A stretch of 64,000 nucleotides of DNA from Glebionis coronaria (GCA_025667525.1 CM046878.1:400079275-400143274); one strand, 5' to 3'; shown: positions 39,411 through 52,165, counted from the first letter of the stretch. Notes: a model not told the origin generated them from the letters alone. Translations and numbers: made by a program.

Positions 39411-40480
39411 AGTTTGATGGACATACAAACCCTTTTCCTTTTAAACGATCAAGAGCCTGCAATCAAAGAATTCAATGAATATATATGAAAATTTTATAGA
39501 ACATAAGTAAACCAAGAATTTATTTTGAAAGTATAGTTTTACCTCTAAGCATTGTTCCCCAATATTTACTTCCTTGACATGTATCAGGTTTTCTATGAGT
39601 TTCTTGAGCATACTTTCGTTATGATCCTCATAGTCTTCCCTTTCATTATCGGATTATAGACTTTGGTATCATAATTTAATTCTGCTTTAATAAGAGAAGA
39701 CACATTCAACAATGATATATTCTCAAAAGTGAAACTATTTTTCATCGAGAATGACATGATATTTGGAGCATTGATTTTCATACATTCTTGATATTCTGAA
39801 AAACTAGAGATGACTAAATTCTTAACACTCTTGTTGTCAATATTCAGCTCTTCAAAATATGAACCATCATTCAATTCCAAAGTTTCCAACATTGGAGCGC
39901 CGGATAAGATTTTATGAATTAAATCTTCATCTACTCTACCACATGTTATGCTCAAAGTCTTTAGATTTTTCCAAAATATATCATCCAATTCATCAAAGTA
40001 GCATTCATTTAATTTTAGATGAATAAAACTTGAACAGTTATTAAAAAAACTGGGTAAAACAATTCCTTCACCAGTAGCATAATCCCAAATATTCATTTCA
40101 AACTCTTCAACCTTAAGTTTTATTGCGTATGCAATACATTTTGTGAGATCCACTTTTTTTTGTATAAGATGCATGCAGTTTGAATTTCTTGATTTTTTTC
40201 GGCATATTGTCTTAATATATTTTCCACAGATGAATAGAAATCAAATATTTTATTATCATCAGTTTCATGATATTCAAATATAAGATTAGTAAGTTTTTTC
40301 CAAATATGTTGCCATTTTTTAGAAAGTATACCTGTTCTAATAGCTTCTTCGGTTTATTCTAAACGAGATATGATATCAAGAACTATACCTTCTGGTAAAT
40401 CAGTTAGTCGATCTAAGATGCCGGATTTTTTTGATGGCGATTTTTTGATTGATTGTTTTGATTTCTTATCATCTTTGAAG
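39411..40480 (-). pseudogene. F-box/LRR/FBD-type protein pseudogene
   Basis: F-box proteins choose substrates for SCF ubiquitin ligases. The minus strand opens with an F-box (DRLTDLPEGIVLDIISRLE, a TAA, then EEAIRTGILSKKWQHIWKKL, about 40425-40300). It continues through CIAYAIKLKVEEFEMNIWDY and an LRR-like region (LKLNECYFDELD, LETLELNDGSYFEELN, 40174-39593) and ends in a short C-terminal exon (LDRLKGKGFVCPSNLK-like, about 39455-39411). Besides the in-frame TAA there is at least one frameshift around 40190-40215. A clean 193-codon frame remains at 39593-40174. The C-terminal exon is duplicated at 40930-41010. Confidence 0.8.
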
Positions 40481-40617
40481 ATGACGGTTGTTTTTTAGAA
40501 TATGTTTTTATAATAATTCTTTTTAGGTTTTACTTGAAGTTTGTTCAACAGATTTTGGGCCTTACTAGTTTCCATGAAGCCCAAATATGAACAGAATAAA
40601 TAAATACATTTGTTGTT

Positions 40618-40656
40618 TTTCACATGTGAAATCTTTGTTGTTTTTCACATGTGAAA
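40618..40656. repeat. Two copies of palindrome TTTCACATGTGAAA
   Basis: Exact copies at 40618-40631 and 40643-40656, just upstream of the F-box pseudogene (minus strand). Confidence 0.9.
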
Positions 40657-40929
40657 AGTTTTTTTATATAAACTTTAAAAATTTATATTAAAAGCATTTC
40701 TCATTGTTTTAATTGAATAACATTAAATTAGAAAGTAAAAAAATACATAAAGAAAGGGAAGAGCATGGTAGCCTTCAAAATAAAGATTTAACTTTAATTC
40801 AACAATAATACCATAAACTTTAAAATCACAAAAACAAAACAAAGAGCATTCTAACAATAGTAAACACTTGAATCAGATAACGTTATCTCCTGTAGTTTTG
40901 TTCTTCAATTTGATTTTATTTTTTTCTCA

Positions 40930-41010
40930 AGTTTTCATTTTTGATGGACATTCAAACCCTTTTGCTTTTAAACGATCAAGAACCTGTAATAAAGAAATCA
41001 ATGAATTTTA
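40930..41010 (-). pseudogene. Second copy of F-box C-terminal exon
   Basis: Matches 39408-39485 (shared GATGGACAT.CAAACCCTTTT.CTTTTAAACGATCAAGA), so a second F-box gene copy once lay upstream. Only this exon remains. Confidence 0.65.
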
Positions 41011-41157
41011 TAACTCACTTAATATTGCTACAAAAAAACAAACTTTTTCATTTCAGAACTCAACCAAAAGAAACTAAACGACTATAATTTTAATGATAGT
41101 ATTCAATAAGTTTAGAAAAACTATTAATAAAAAATAAATAACAAATGTTAAATATTT

Positions 41158-41171
41158 TTTCACATGTGAAA
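41158..41171. repeat. Palindrome TTTCACATGTGAAA
   Basis: Exact 14-bp copy in intergenic A/T-rich DNA. Confidence 0.9.
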
Positions 41172-41599
41172 GTTTTAGATAAAGATTTTTTTTAATTTTT
41201 TTTACTATTATATTGTTTATAATATATAAATAATTTAATTAATTAAAAAACATATCATACAGATACTAGAAACACATTCTTCTAATATATTTTGTTGTTT
41301 ATTATATATTTGTTTTTTAGCTTATATATACTACCCAAAAATAAAACAAATATAAAAAAAGTGCATACACATTGAAAAAGTGTTTGTATAATAAATATTC
41401 AATCAATCTATAATTATAAAACATAAACAGAATTCAGTAACTATAAATCATAAAATTTTCTATTATGCATGTAGACTAATGTAATAAAATTATATAACAA
41501 ATATTCTGTTTTTTAGGAAGAAATTTGAATATCTTATGCATGTCTCTTTCCTATTAGACCTACATGTCTCCATCCATCTTTTTATAATCTTCATCATTC

Positions 41600-42480
41600 G
41601 TAATCTATGACGCACCCACCATCTTGTTCATTTGTATCTTTTGTATATTTTTCAGCAGAATCAAAATCGGCTACTGGAATTAATTCGCGTTCTTCCCTAT
41701 TGGCAAAAGCAGACTCGATAATTTTCTTTCTCTCTCCCACATCTTTCTTTTCAAACTTTTCAACCAACTTTAAGAAATCTTTTTTAATAAGTTTAAGTCA
41801 GATAAAAGAATTTTTGCAGCAAATCTTGATCTCAGTAAATCGAGTTGCTGTTGTTGTTTTTTTTATTCCTTCTATAGACCACATTTCTAAGGTTTTTGTC
41901 TTCATGTGTAAGTTTCCATATGTAGCATAGCAAATATACCACAATCAATTGAATTCCTAGTAGTCCTCTATTCCATGCACATCCTTGTTATACCAGCCTT
42001 TTCAATTTTTTCAGCTTTTGCGTGTTTTACATCATGTAGATACTCAACAAAAACTTGCTTCTGCAAATAACAAAAAGAAAAAAAATTATACCCTATTTCA
42101 CATTCAATGAATAATCTGTACTAGTTAGTAACATAAAAATCTATACGAAATCTTATTTTTCACATTTTAAGATTAATTTTGAAATACTTACAATGGCGTG
42201 TGGTATTCCAGAATATCGTTTATGATTGGGTTCGCTTGTATTTGCACTATTGTCGATAATATGTATTGAACTCTTTTCCAAATCCACACAAATGAGATAT
42301 ATGTGATCTGAGTGTCAAACAGGGAAAAAAACCTACAATACATAAGAAATAAAAGTATCATTAATAATTTTGAATATGAATTATTATTCACAAAACATTT
42401 TAAAACAATTTTAAAAAAATACCATTGCCAAAATTTGTAATGACGTTTCGTTTTTGTCGTTATTAAAAGTTTCACTCATC
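41600..42480 (-). pseudogene. Ulp1 catalytic domain remnant, copy A
   Basis: The histidine region reads HSDHIYLICVDLEKSS (about 42320-42275), followed by IHIIDNSANTSEPNHKRY. The next exon has FVEYLHDVKHAKAEK (about 42050), and the cysteine motif is SIDCGIFAMLHMET (about 41950-41905), with tail FAAKILLSDLNLLKKDF. Thus His, Asp and Cys of the triad can be seen, but a TGA lies before the His and a frameshift before the Cys. Confidence 0.7.
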
Positions 42481-43102
42481 TTTTGTTTAAACATTTTGAA
42501 TTTTTCCTCTTTTGTGGCTTTGCTTATATAGTATGCTGGTACCTGCATAAATGAGAAACAAGAAATATTAATAATAGATAAAGGTATTCTGTAAGTATAA
42601 AATTATGTGTTTAGGATATATTAGATCTCTTACAATTCCAGATATTTTAAAGTAATATCTTCTTTCTGACTCTTGTTTTTGCAAGTATTCAATGTAGTTT
42701 AACAGATATGCCCAAATGTCAATTACATATGCAGATAGCAAGATTGTCGGCGTTAAAGTTTCCATTTCTAGATGGCTTGATTCAATGCCAGTATGAGATT
42801 TAAATATTGGGTCCTTGTATATAGTTGTATAAGCAAACATTAGTTTTAATAAATCTTTATATTATAACAAAAAAAACGTCAATAATAATTTGAAACTTAC
42901 AACTTTGGTCCTGTCATTGCAAATAATGTATCAACAACTATTTTTTCATCTTCATTAAGTGGTTGCTTAACATCTACTGGAGAAAACTCAAAAGGAGATT
43001 TTCGTTCAGGACCAGTTTAATCATCATTATCATCTTGATACAAACTTGATTCAAAACGTCCTGTACCTGCAAAAATAAGTACGAGTTAAAATGAATATTG
43101 TC

Positions 43103-43244
43103 TTTCACATGTGAAAGAAAATACTTTTTTCACATGTAGAAGAAAATACATTTTTCACATGTGAAAAAACATACGTTTTTCACATGTGAAAAACATACTT
43201 TTGTTTTGTACATGCTTAATGTGTATTTTGTTTCACATGTGAAA
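43103..43244. repeat. Cluster of TTTCACATGTGAAA palindromes
   Basis: Four exact copies (43103-43116, 43153-43166, 43178-43191, 43231-43244) and one mutated copy (CACATGTAGA at 43131) in 142 bp, partly as a tandem repeat of ~25 bp with AAAATACATTTT spacers. It lies in an intron of copy A, just downstream of the acidic exon. Confidence 0.9.
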
Positions 43245-43402
43245 TATATCAAGTTCTAATTCAAATATAATGAAAACAAAACACTAATATTGATTCATGA
43301 GATGAATATATAATTCTGAATACATATTGTTTGTACACTTATTATTAAGACTACATTTATCAGAAATTGATATTCATCACATATTAAAGGATTTGTATGA
43401 AT

Positions 43403-45199
43403 TTAACCTTCAGTTACTTGCTCAACAGTCTCATTGTCTGCTACATCATTCTTTGTTTGTCCAAGATTTGCTATTGCAGGAAATTTTGCATTCTTTTCAT
43501 CATCTTCAAGCAACGACATATCACAAGTTCCAACCTTTTTAAGCTCGTCTTCATTTCCTTTGCTCGTAATATCAACTGAATCTTGAATCTTGACATTATC
43601 ATCTGCAACTTCATTGGTCAATCTTGTTGTTTCCAATTCTTCATTTTCATTATGATTGTCTTTCAAGCTTTTTCCCACGTCCTCATCATCTCCAATCCTA
43701 AATGTCTCAGAAGGCTCAACGTATGAAGGCTGAATAACATCTTTCTTCACATTCGAGTCACTTGGTTTGTTATATTTCAAAGATTTATTTTCTTTTTTAT
43801 CCATATTTTGAAGATTATCTTGAGAATCTTTATTTTCGTTGTCGTCATCATAAAGCTGTGTTTGCTCACCAACTTTTTCATCAGCAACTTCTTTGACAGC
43901 CTCGACTCTTTTAACAACTGAATCTTGAATCTTGATACTATCATCACAAAATTCGTAATCAGGCTCAGACTGTCTATTCTCATCAAGACCGTTTTTCTCA
44001 TTCTTATCATCTAGATTATCATGGACACCTAGATTGTCATCGCCATTCGTTCCCATACTTTGCTCCATACTTTGCTCTTTTTCTACCGATAGCGTATCAC
44101 CAACTTTGTTATCATAAACACCCCCAAGTCTGTAATCAGTTCCAATCCCAAATGTGTCAGAAGTATCAACCTTGGTATGCTCACCAACTTTCTCATCCTC
44201 AACTACATTAACATGCTCAACTTCCTTAAGATCAACAACTTTAGAATTGTTGTTTTTCTTGTCTTCATCATTAAGCTTCAGCATATCACATTTTTTTTCA
44301 CTTTCTTCTGGATTTGCTGATCTCGTATCAACAACTGATTCTTGAAACTTCAAATTATCATGAACTTCATCATCATCTCCAATCCTAAATGTCTCAGAAG
44401 GCTCAACGTGTGAAGGCTGAATAACATCTTTCTTCACATTCGAGTCACTTGGTTTGTTATCTTTCAAAGATTTATTTTCTTTTTTATTCATATTTTGAAG
44501 ATTATCTTGAGAATCTTTCTTTTCGTTGTCATCATCATAAAGCTGTGTTTGCTCACCAACTTTTTCATCAACAACTTCTTTAACAGCCTCAACTCTGTTA
44601 ACAACTGAATCTTGAATCTTCATATTATCATGAACTTCGTTAACAACCTTGAAGTGTGTATGCTTCATCTTCTTATTATTTGTTTCATTTTCTTCTAGAA
44701 TTGTTGATGTCGTATCAACAACAAAATCTTGAATCTTGACACTATCACCACCAAATTCGTAATCAGGCTCAGACTGTGTATGGTCATCAAGACCGTTTTT
44801 CTCATTCTTATCATCTAGATTATCATGGACACCTAGATTTTCATCTTCATTCTTTCCCATCCTTTGCTCTTTTTGTACGCATGGCATATCAGCAACATTG
44901 TTATCATATGCACCCGTAATTGTGTCATCGGCTCCAAACCCAAATGTGTCAGAAGGATCAACCTTGGTATGCTCACCAATTTTGTTATCCTTAACTACAT
45001 TAAGATCCTCAACTACCTTAAGATCACAAGCCACGTCACTAAACATAGAATCATTTTCTTCATTAATTTCATTAATGATTCGCCAAACAGAATCAGTATC
45101 AGGATCCAATTTCTTATTAGCAGGCTCTTCTTTCTTAATTTCAACATCAATCAATTCATCATCAGACTCAGTCGATTCATTTTGATTCTCAAACCACAA
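43403..45199 (-). CDS. Acidic, repetitive linker exon of Ulp1-family copy A
   Basis: A 598-codon frame, extremely rich in D, E, N and K, with no hydrophobic core and so probably disordered. It holds two in-frame repeats of about 230 residues: VGEQTQLYDDDNE, SQDNLQNM.KKENKSLK, DNKPSDSNVKKDVIQPS and EPSETFRIGDD each occur twice, as do GVHDNLDDKNEKNGLD and HTKVD(P/T)SDTFG. At the DNA level the repeat period is about 0.69-0.79 kb. The ATG at 45199 is probably internal: the exon likely continues from 45250-45556, where NESTESDDELI is duplicated. This exon stayed open while the conserved N-terminal domain decayed. Listed separately because a translated product cannot be excluded. Confidence 0.5.
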   Translation of the reverse strand: MWFENQNESTESDDELIDVEIKKEEPANKKLDPDTDSVWRIINEINEENDSMFSDVACDLKVVEDLNVVKDNKIGEHTKVDPSDTFGFGADDTITGAYDNNVADMPCVQKEQRMGKNEDENLGVHDNLDDKNEKNGLDDHTQSEPDYEFGGDSVKIQDFVVDTTSTILEENETNNKKMKHTHFKVVNEVHDNMKIQDSVVNRVEAVKEVVDEKVGEQTQLYDDDNEKKDSQDNLQNMNKKENKSLKDNKPSDSNVKKDVIQPSHVEPSETFRIGDDDEVHDNLKFQESVVDTRSANPEESEKKCDMLKLNDEDKKNNNSKVVDLKEVEHVNVVEDEKVGEHTKVDTSDTFGIGTDYRLGGVYDNKVGDTLSVEKEQSMEQSMGTNGDDNLGVHDNLDDKNEKNGLDENRQSEPDYEFCDDSIKIQDSVVKRVEAVKEVADEKVGEQTQLYDDDNENKDSQDNLQNMDKKENKSLKYNKPSDSNVKKDVIQPSYVEPSETFRIGDDEDVGKSLKDNHNENEELETTRLTNEVADDNVKIQDSVDITSKGNEDELKKVGTCDMSLLEDDEKNAKFPAIANLGQTKNDVADNETVEQVTEG

Positions 45200-47209
45200 T
45201 GAAGATGATCCTCCATAACCATCACCAAAAACATTTTTCTGTTTTTTTTATTCGCTATGATAATGAACTGTATATTTTTGTTTGTTAATCAATTCATCAT
45301 CAGACTCAGTCGATTCATTTTCGCATTTTTCAATCTCATCACCTATATCGTTTATTTCGATTCTTTTTAGACCCTTGTATCCAAAACAATCTAAAAACAT
45401 TTTATTCAACATTTGAAGTTTCTTGTTATCAGGGTATCTCAACATTCCTTCCTTTAAACTTGACTCTATAATATGTAATTCTTGATTTATGTTGGTTAAG
45501 CTTTTGTCAATTGTTTGAATATATACCTGAAAATTAGATAGCTTTTTCAATATCATTTATATACTTCTCGAATGTGAACAATTTATAAAGCAAAAGGATT
45601 ATTATATTTTTTGCATTTGAAAAATTGTCATTCTGTTCAATATAAAATCTATCCAGTGATAAGTGACTTAGTAATTCTCATATAAGTATATATGAATGTT
45701 AATGGAAATCTTAGTTTTATACAATATTCATCAGTTAATGTCACGTGAAAAATAAACAAAGTATATATATATATATAAGCATTAGTATCAAAAAAGCCTA
45801 CCTCTGCTTGTAAGTCAATTCTGAAAGGATCTTTAAGGATTCCCAGTGTTCCATACTCTCTACACTTATCCATTTTGTTTTTATCTCTATGAGACAACAA
45901 CGGCTGTTTCCATACTTTAATTGCTGGCCTTTCAGGAATTATTTTACATTCATCAAACTTCGTCCAAGTGAAGTATAAAAGCTACAAACACAAGATTATA
46001 TTAATTTATTATTAGTATTATTCAAATTGAAGAACGCTCTGAATATATTTTCGAAAATGAAAAAACTCACAATCATGAAAGCGCTTGGCCCTGAATACTG
46101 GCTGTTATTATTCTTCTTCCATTTTTTCAAGCTTGTTACCAAACAGTTGATAACAAAGCTGCACCAGTCTAATTTTTCCACTTCAATTTCATCTGTTATT
46201 CGTTTCAGAATTTGCTCGTTACAAGATCCACTTACTTCACACATGCCCATACAATTTGCAAAAAGCATTAGGAAATTCATCTTGAAAAGCTCTCCATCAT
46301 CGTCTGTAGACAGTATTTTATCCTTGATGTCGTTCGGGTGTACGTCACTCTTAGTAAACTGAGATTTTCATTTTTTAACAAAACGGTCATCTTATTTTCT
46401 TGCTGGTAAAGAATCTATTGAAATCCCCCCAAGTGGAATTCCCAGGAAGTCATGAACAGTTTTCGGTGTGATCTTAATCACGCCATTTTTCAACTTAAGA
46501 ATTAGTGTTTCTGTGTCTAGGTTTTGTAATATATACAAAACTAGTTTACCTGGTAGGTTGCTTATTGGCATTTCAATCATACTTTCAAATCCCATTTTTT
46601 CAAACATTCTTTTCTTTCTGGGCTAAGAACGCTCATTGCGGTGTGAAAAGATGCTGTTGTTGCTCTTAAACGAAATCCGTCATAAGGACCTTTTTTCTTT
46701 TCGCCACTTTTGTTTTTAACAGATAATCATCTTTTTCATTCTCGTCATTATAACCTTCATCATCATTTGTTTTTTTCCTTTTCGAACAAACATTTTTTTT
46801 GGGATTCATTCATTTTTCGCTTCTTATTCTCCGTTTTAAAATAATTAATTTATTAAGCAACAAAACTTAAAAATATTTTTTATATTTTCAGATAAGGTAA
46901 GATAGATTTTTCCTAACCTTTACTACTATTTGCTTCATATTCTGAAGTAGAGTTTTCTGAAACTTTTCGTTTGTTTTTCTTAGCAGCTTTTGTTTCTTTT
47001 TCATCTACATTTGTAGAATTCGTCGGTGTTGCTGAAGCAGTGTCTGCAATAACAAGAATATAAATAAAACCTAATTAATTTCAGATGCCAAAGTGTAATT
47101 AGTTTACTGTCATTCTTTTCAATATAAACCTATAACTACATTTTTTACATGTCAAAACTTTTATATCATGGTTCCAGAATTATAAATACAAAATATGCTG
47201 TTTTATTTT

Positions 47210-47223
47210 TTTCACATGTGAAA
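47210..47223. repeat. Palindrome TTTCACATGTGAAA
   Basis: Exact copy in an intron of copy A. Confidence 0.9.
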
Positions 47224-47843
47224 TTTACTAATTTTATTATCTTTTTTGAAATTTATTGTATATAAATCTTTAATTTCAATCCTTGATTGAATCATTTTTA
47301 TTTTTAATATCTTCTGCAATTCCAGTATTTTTAATATCTTCAGCAATTGCAGTATTAATATTTGTTGAAAGTACACATTCAAATAGAAAAAAAATTAAAA
47401 AAATCTCTAATTAATCTTTTGCATGGTTTTCTAGTTTTAATATTAATCAATAATCATCGGTATAAGCTATTTTTTTAATCAATAATCATCAGGATAAGCT
47501 ATTTTTTAATCAATAATCATCAGGATATAATCTTTACTGCTACTCGCTTCAATAATCATCAGGATGTTATTTTTTTAATCGATGTTCATAACAATATATA
47601 ATAAGTACAAAAATTAATAATACATTTATAGAAAATCTTACCACAATCAAAGATATCTTCTTTATTCGATTTTTTTTGTGTACTTTTGCGTTTTCGATTG
47701 TAGGTTTCTGCAATTAAAATAAAATAAAATTTAAACATTAGTATAGATTTATTTGGATAATAAGTAATAAAAAATCTTAAAAAAGCAATATTAATCTTAC
47801 TTTTTATCTCTTTTTTCTTTTGGGTATCTACTTCATTGATCAT

Positions 47844-48653
47844 TTTTGAATACTTTAGTATGAAATGAGTCTTTCAATATTTTGATTTTGAAATTGAATG
47901 GCTTATGTTTTCTTCTGGGTTTTCTAAAATAGTTGTATTTTATTATTTGATTAAACCAATAATGTTAATTTTGTATATTTTTATGTGTTAACTGAACAGT
48001 CGCTTGGGCCATTGGGCTTTTAATATACATTGGGTCACTGGGCTTGTTAAACACGTTGTTTTTTTAACCATAATAAAAACTTTCACATGTGAATTATGCT
48101 TGTCTTTGAATGAAAATGAAAACAAATATATACCTGTTAATATACTTCAAACATATATCTGTTAATATACAAAAACATATATCGTTTTGTTACAATAAAA
48201 GACACACACACATCACATAACACGCGTACACAAGCTATTGCTATCATATAATATGCATGATTTAAAACGCTAATGCTACATATATCTATTAATATACTTC
48301 AAACATTAGAGATATGTGTCCGTCAGTTTCAATTGAGAATACTTTCAAAGTCAGAATATAATATCTTTTAAATCCATTCTTTTTAAATTTGCACATCTTT
48401 CTTTAGCAACAACATAAGATGAAGGATACCATTCCATCTGTGTATACCTTCTTTCGGAAAGTACATTATCTTAAAAATAAAACTTTTTAACTTTGCAAAA
48501 CAAAAATAAACTTTAACATAGTTGTTCATTGTGTTCTCTGACAAAATTAAATATTCTATTCCACCCTACAGATTTAAAAAACAACATTTAAAATTAAGTT
48601 AAAAGTACACATAGAGTAAACATAAAATAAATTGTTAAAAATGTATTCTAAAT
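47844..48653. other. Spacer between Ulp1-family copies A and B
   Basis: A/T-rich, with the phrase ATATATCTGTTAATATACTTCAAACAT repeated in parts at about 48130-48180 and 48280-48305. A near copy of the palindrome (TTTCACATGTGAAT) lies at 48081-48094, about 240 bp upstream of copy A's start. Presumably the copy A promoter region. Confidence 0.5.
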
Positions 48654-49513
48654 TTAATATTTACAGAAATGCTTCTTGCAATACAAACTATAAGCTGAAG
48701 CAATACGTTCATTATGGTTTCTAATTGCAGTTTCAACTAAAATATTAAGTAAATTTCGACAATCGGGTTCATTGTGGCATGTGTCGGCCATCTTCCTGAA
48801 ACAATTACTTTTAACATTAACTTTCGACATCAAAATTTTTGTAGCCATCCTGTTTCTCAATATATGCATTTGTGAATAGGGTTTTCCTATCATAAATGCA
48901 TTTTTCAATTTTTCAACATCATTGATAAAGCAATCCATAGTTGCCATAATCACAATTCCGCAATCTGTATGATTAATCTTTTTCCCAACATCCAATTTAA
49001 CCACTTGCAACTTTGCTTCTTTAAGTTTTGCATAACTTGAATGGTTTATTGATTCAAGATAATCAATAAGAACAGAATGATGTAAAAATAAGAATTATCA
49101 TCAGCTTTTTTATTAAGTTTTTTTTATTAATTTATTATTTAAAACTTACCAAGGCTTTGGCTATGAGGTGGTTTGTATCATCACAATGAATTTCATCACA
49201 TTTGTTTTCAATCAATAAGAACCTTCCAAACTCCAGGTCGAAACAAACAAGATAGAAATGTTTAGTAAAGCATATTGGGAAAAACACCTGCATACAAAGT
49301 ATTAAATCATATGAGTAACATTTTTAAGTAATTTTTATATGTATGTTTATTTATATTTCTCTTAATTATGCTTGAACTTACACATTCAATCTTTTTAAGA
49401 TTCATTAATGCTTCGTTGTTTTTAAATTCGTCCCTGAGTTTCTTTTCAAAAATTTTAACTCTCATTCTTGCGTCTATCTTAATATCCATGAAGTATCTAT
49501 CCTGCATATGCAA
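48654..49513 (-). CDS. Ulp1/SENP-type cysteine protease domain, copy B exons
   Basis: Three consecutive exons with consistent GT/AG edges. They read DRYFMDIKIDARMRVKIFEK (49513-49380), FFPICFTKHFYLVCFDLE (49290-49150) and LDVGKKINHTDCGIVIMATM to the stop (49070-48654). KHFYLVCFDL carries the catalytic His and, ten or so residues on, an acidic residue. HTDCGI carries the nucleophile Cys. The ~20 residues between His and the next exon and the position of DCG fit C48-family proteases. No stop or frameshift is seen in these exons, unlike copy A. Whether it is expressed is unknown. Confidence 0.65.
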
Positions 49514-50952
49514 GAATGAATAACAGCAATTATAATCTTAAAATTTTCATCAGTATATTTTTATAATCAAGTTTGAATGTCAATAATCTTACCATAAATC
49601 TAGTTTTGAAGCAATATTTTTTTGTGTGTTTAATACTATTTAACAACTCGGACCATGCATCTATGACTTCATAATGAACCATCAAACCTGTCGCCAAGCT
49701 TTCCATTACCAATGCTAATACCTTCACTCCAGTTTTTGTCTCAAATATAACTTCGCTGTTTAAATTCAAATCATTTTAAATAATTAATCATGTTATCCAA
49801 TAAAAAAATTTCACATTTAAAAAACAAATACATGTATTTTACCTTGGTTTTATAATCATTGCAAATAGTGTATTTCCGATAAGAATTTCATCATCTTGAA
49901 GTTCGTCTGTAGGATTTATTGGTATAAGCTCATACTTTGATTTGTAAAACTTTCCCTTATAATCAGAATCAGAATCCTCTGTTACATTTCTATCTCCACC
50001 AAAGTCTTTCTCTTCATCCTCTGAATCAGAATCTTCTATATTTATGATTTCTGGTGTATCATTTTGTTTCTCCGTATTCTATTTAATATTAGGAAAATAT
50101 GTTAAAAATCATCCAAGAATTCAATGTATTGAATTATATAATAAAAAAGTTTGTTATTATATAATAATTACCTCACTTGGCATCAAAATATTTAATGGAT
50201 GACGGTGACAAACATTATACACAACAATAGCAAGCGTATTAGATTCTTCATCTTCTTTTTACAGTGATGTAGAACTCAGTTCTTTTGTATCCTTCTTCTG
50301 CAAATTTTTATCTACATGATCCTCGTTTGCTTCATTTTTTCCCCCTTCATGTTTTCCTTCAATATTTTTATATTTTGTAAATTTTTAAGAATTCTTAACC
50401 ATTTAACTGTTAATTTGAAACAAATATTGTCAAATAAAAATATTACCGACCTTTATCTTCTGCTTTGTTTTTAATATTCTCCATGTCTTCAGATTCTTCT
50501 TCCATATTATCTGATTCCTTATTAACTTTATCTTTCTCTTGAACTACATCTGTCTCAACAACATTCTTGTTAACCTTACCATCATCATACGTATCGTCAT
50601 TTTCCACATCATTTTTCATAGAATCAGAATCCTTATCTCTTTGTTCTTCTTTCCCTTCATTCCCTATTTGATTCTTCTTTCCAAAAACTTCTAAAAACTT
50701 TTTTAATAGTTTTTAAGCTCCTCGTTATGTGGAAATTTTAAAATTCCTTCATTTAAAGTTGAATGTACATTCCTTATCTCTTGGGTCATATTGAAATAGC
50801 TTTTTTCAATCATTTGAACGTAGACATGATAATTATTATTTACTCAATAAGTTCCATAACAATGCATAAATACTTTTTACATATAAAGCAAATGCTAAGA
50901 TAAATAACTTTTTCAAATTTAATAATCTCTGAAGTACCATGATCTTTTAATC

Positions 50953-50966
50953 TTTCACATGTGAAA
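50953..50966. repeat. Palindrome TTTCACATGTGAAA
   Basis: Exact copy in an intron of copy B, a position comparable to a G-box-like TCACGTGAAAA in copy A near 45740. Confidence 0.9.
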
Positions 50967-52165
50967 ACAAATAAATAAATATATATCATTAGTACCGAAA
51001 AGCTTACCTCTGCTTGTATATCATATTTGTAAGGATCTTCAAGGATTTCTAGCTTTCCAAACGCTCCGTACATTTCAAGTTCTATTTTATCTCTGTAATT
51101 CAACATTGGTTGTTTTTCCATACCTTAACTGCTGGTCTTTCAGCTAAGACTTTACGTTCATCAAATTTTGTCCAAGTGAGGTATAGAAGCTTCAAAACAA
51201 GATTATATTAATTCAATATTAGTATTTAATTAAATTGAAAAAACAAGAGTATGTATATTTCTAAAACGGAAAACACTTACAATCATTAAAGTGATTGGCC
51301 CTGCGTAGTAACTATTAGGAATTTTTTTCCATTTTTCTGTGCTTGTAATCAAACATTCAATAATGAAACTGCACCAGTCAACTTTTTCAACTTGGACGTC
51401 AACATTTATTCGTTTTAAAATCTTCATTTTACAAACTCCACTGCTTTCACACATGCCCATACAATTTGCAAAAAGCATTAAGAATTTCATCTTGAAAAGC
51501 TCGCCAGCATCGTCTGTAGACAGTATAACATCCTTGATGTCGTTCGGTCGTATATCACTCTTAGTAAACTGAGATTTCCATTTTTTTAATGAAAGGGTCA
51601 TCTGATTTTCTTGCTGGTAATGAATCTATTGAAATCCCCCCGAGTGGAATTCCAAGTATGTCTTGGACTGCTTTCGGAGTGATGTTAATCACACTATTCT
51701 CCAAGTTAAGAGTTTTTTTTTAGTATCTAGGTTTTGTAAGACATACAAACCTAGTCTACCAGGTAGCTGGAATATTGGCATGTTTATCATACTTTCAAAT
51801 CCCATTTTTTCCAAACATTCCTTCCTCTCTAGGCTAAGATCACTCATTGCAGTGTGAAAAGATTTTATTGTTGCTCTTAAACGAATGCTTTATTTACATT
51901 TTTTCTCATCTTCACATATTGAATTACCTTCTTCATAAACTTTTTTTTCTTGTACCGTCACTTTTTTTATCAACAAATAAACAACTTTTTTCCTTGTTAT
52001 GATTATACTCTTCATCAACATCTCTTTTTTTTTCCTTTTTGAACTACAGGGTTCTTGTTCGTTGGATTCATTTCTTTTTCCTGCAATTTTTTGAATTAAC
52101 TATATCAATATTATGTTTCAACGAACATTTTAATACAGTAACATAGTTATAAAACATTTCATAAT

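Larger units (their letters stand above)
41590..47843 (-). pseudogene. Ulp1-protease family gene, copy A (pseudogene)
   Basis: A multi-exon minus-strand gene model. A start exon (MINEVDTQKKKEIK at 47843) is followed by lysine-rich exons (RKRKSTQKKS at ~47700; KKNKRKVSE at ~46960), a conserved N-terminal domain (46650-46070: SVLSPERKECL, VHDFLGIPLGG, FLMLFANCMGMCE, LDWCSFVINCL) and FTWTKFDE.. (45980-45800). Next come a helical exon (45540-45380), the acidic linker (45199-43403), and the Ulp1 region (42840-41590). Ulp1 enzymes are nuclear cysteine proteases that remove SUMO; this plant branch is largely transposon-associated. Breaks: a one-base loss near 46612 relative to copy B, two stops near 46375-46405, a TGA before the catalytic histidine (~42325), and a frameshift near 41960. 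Confidence 0.75.
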
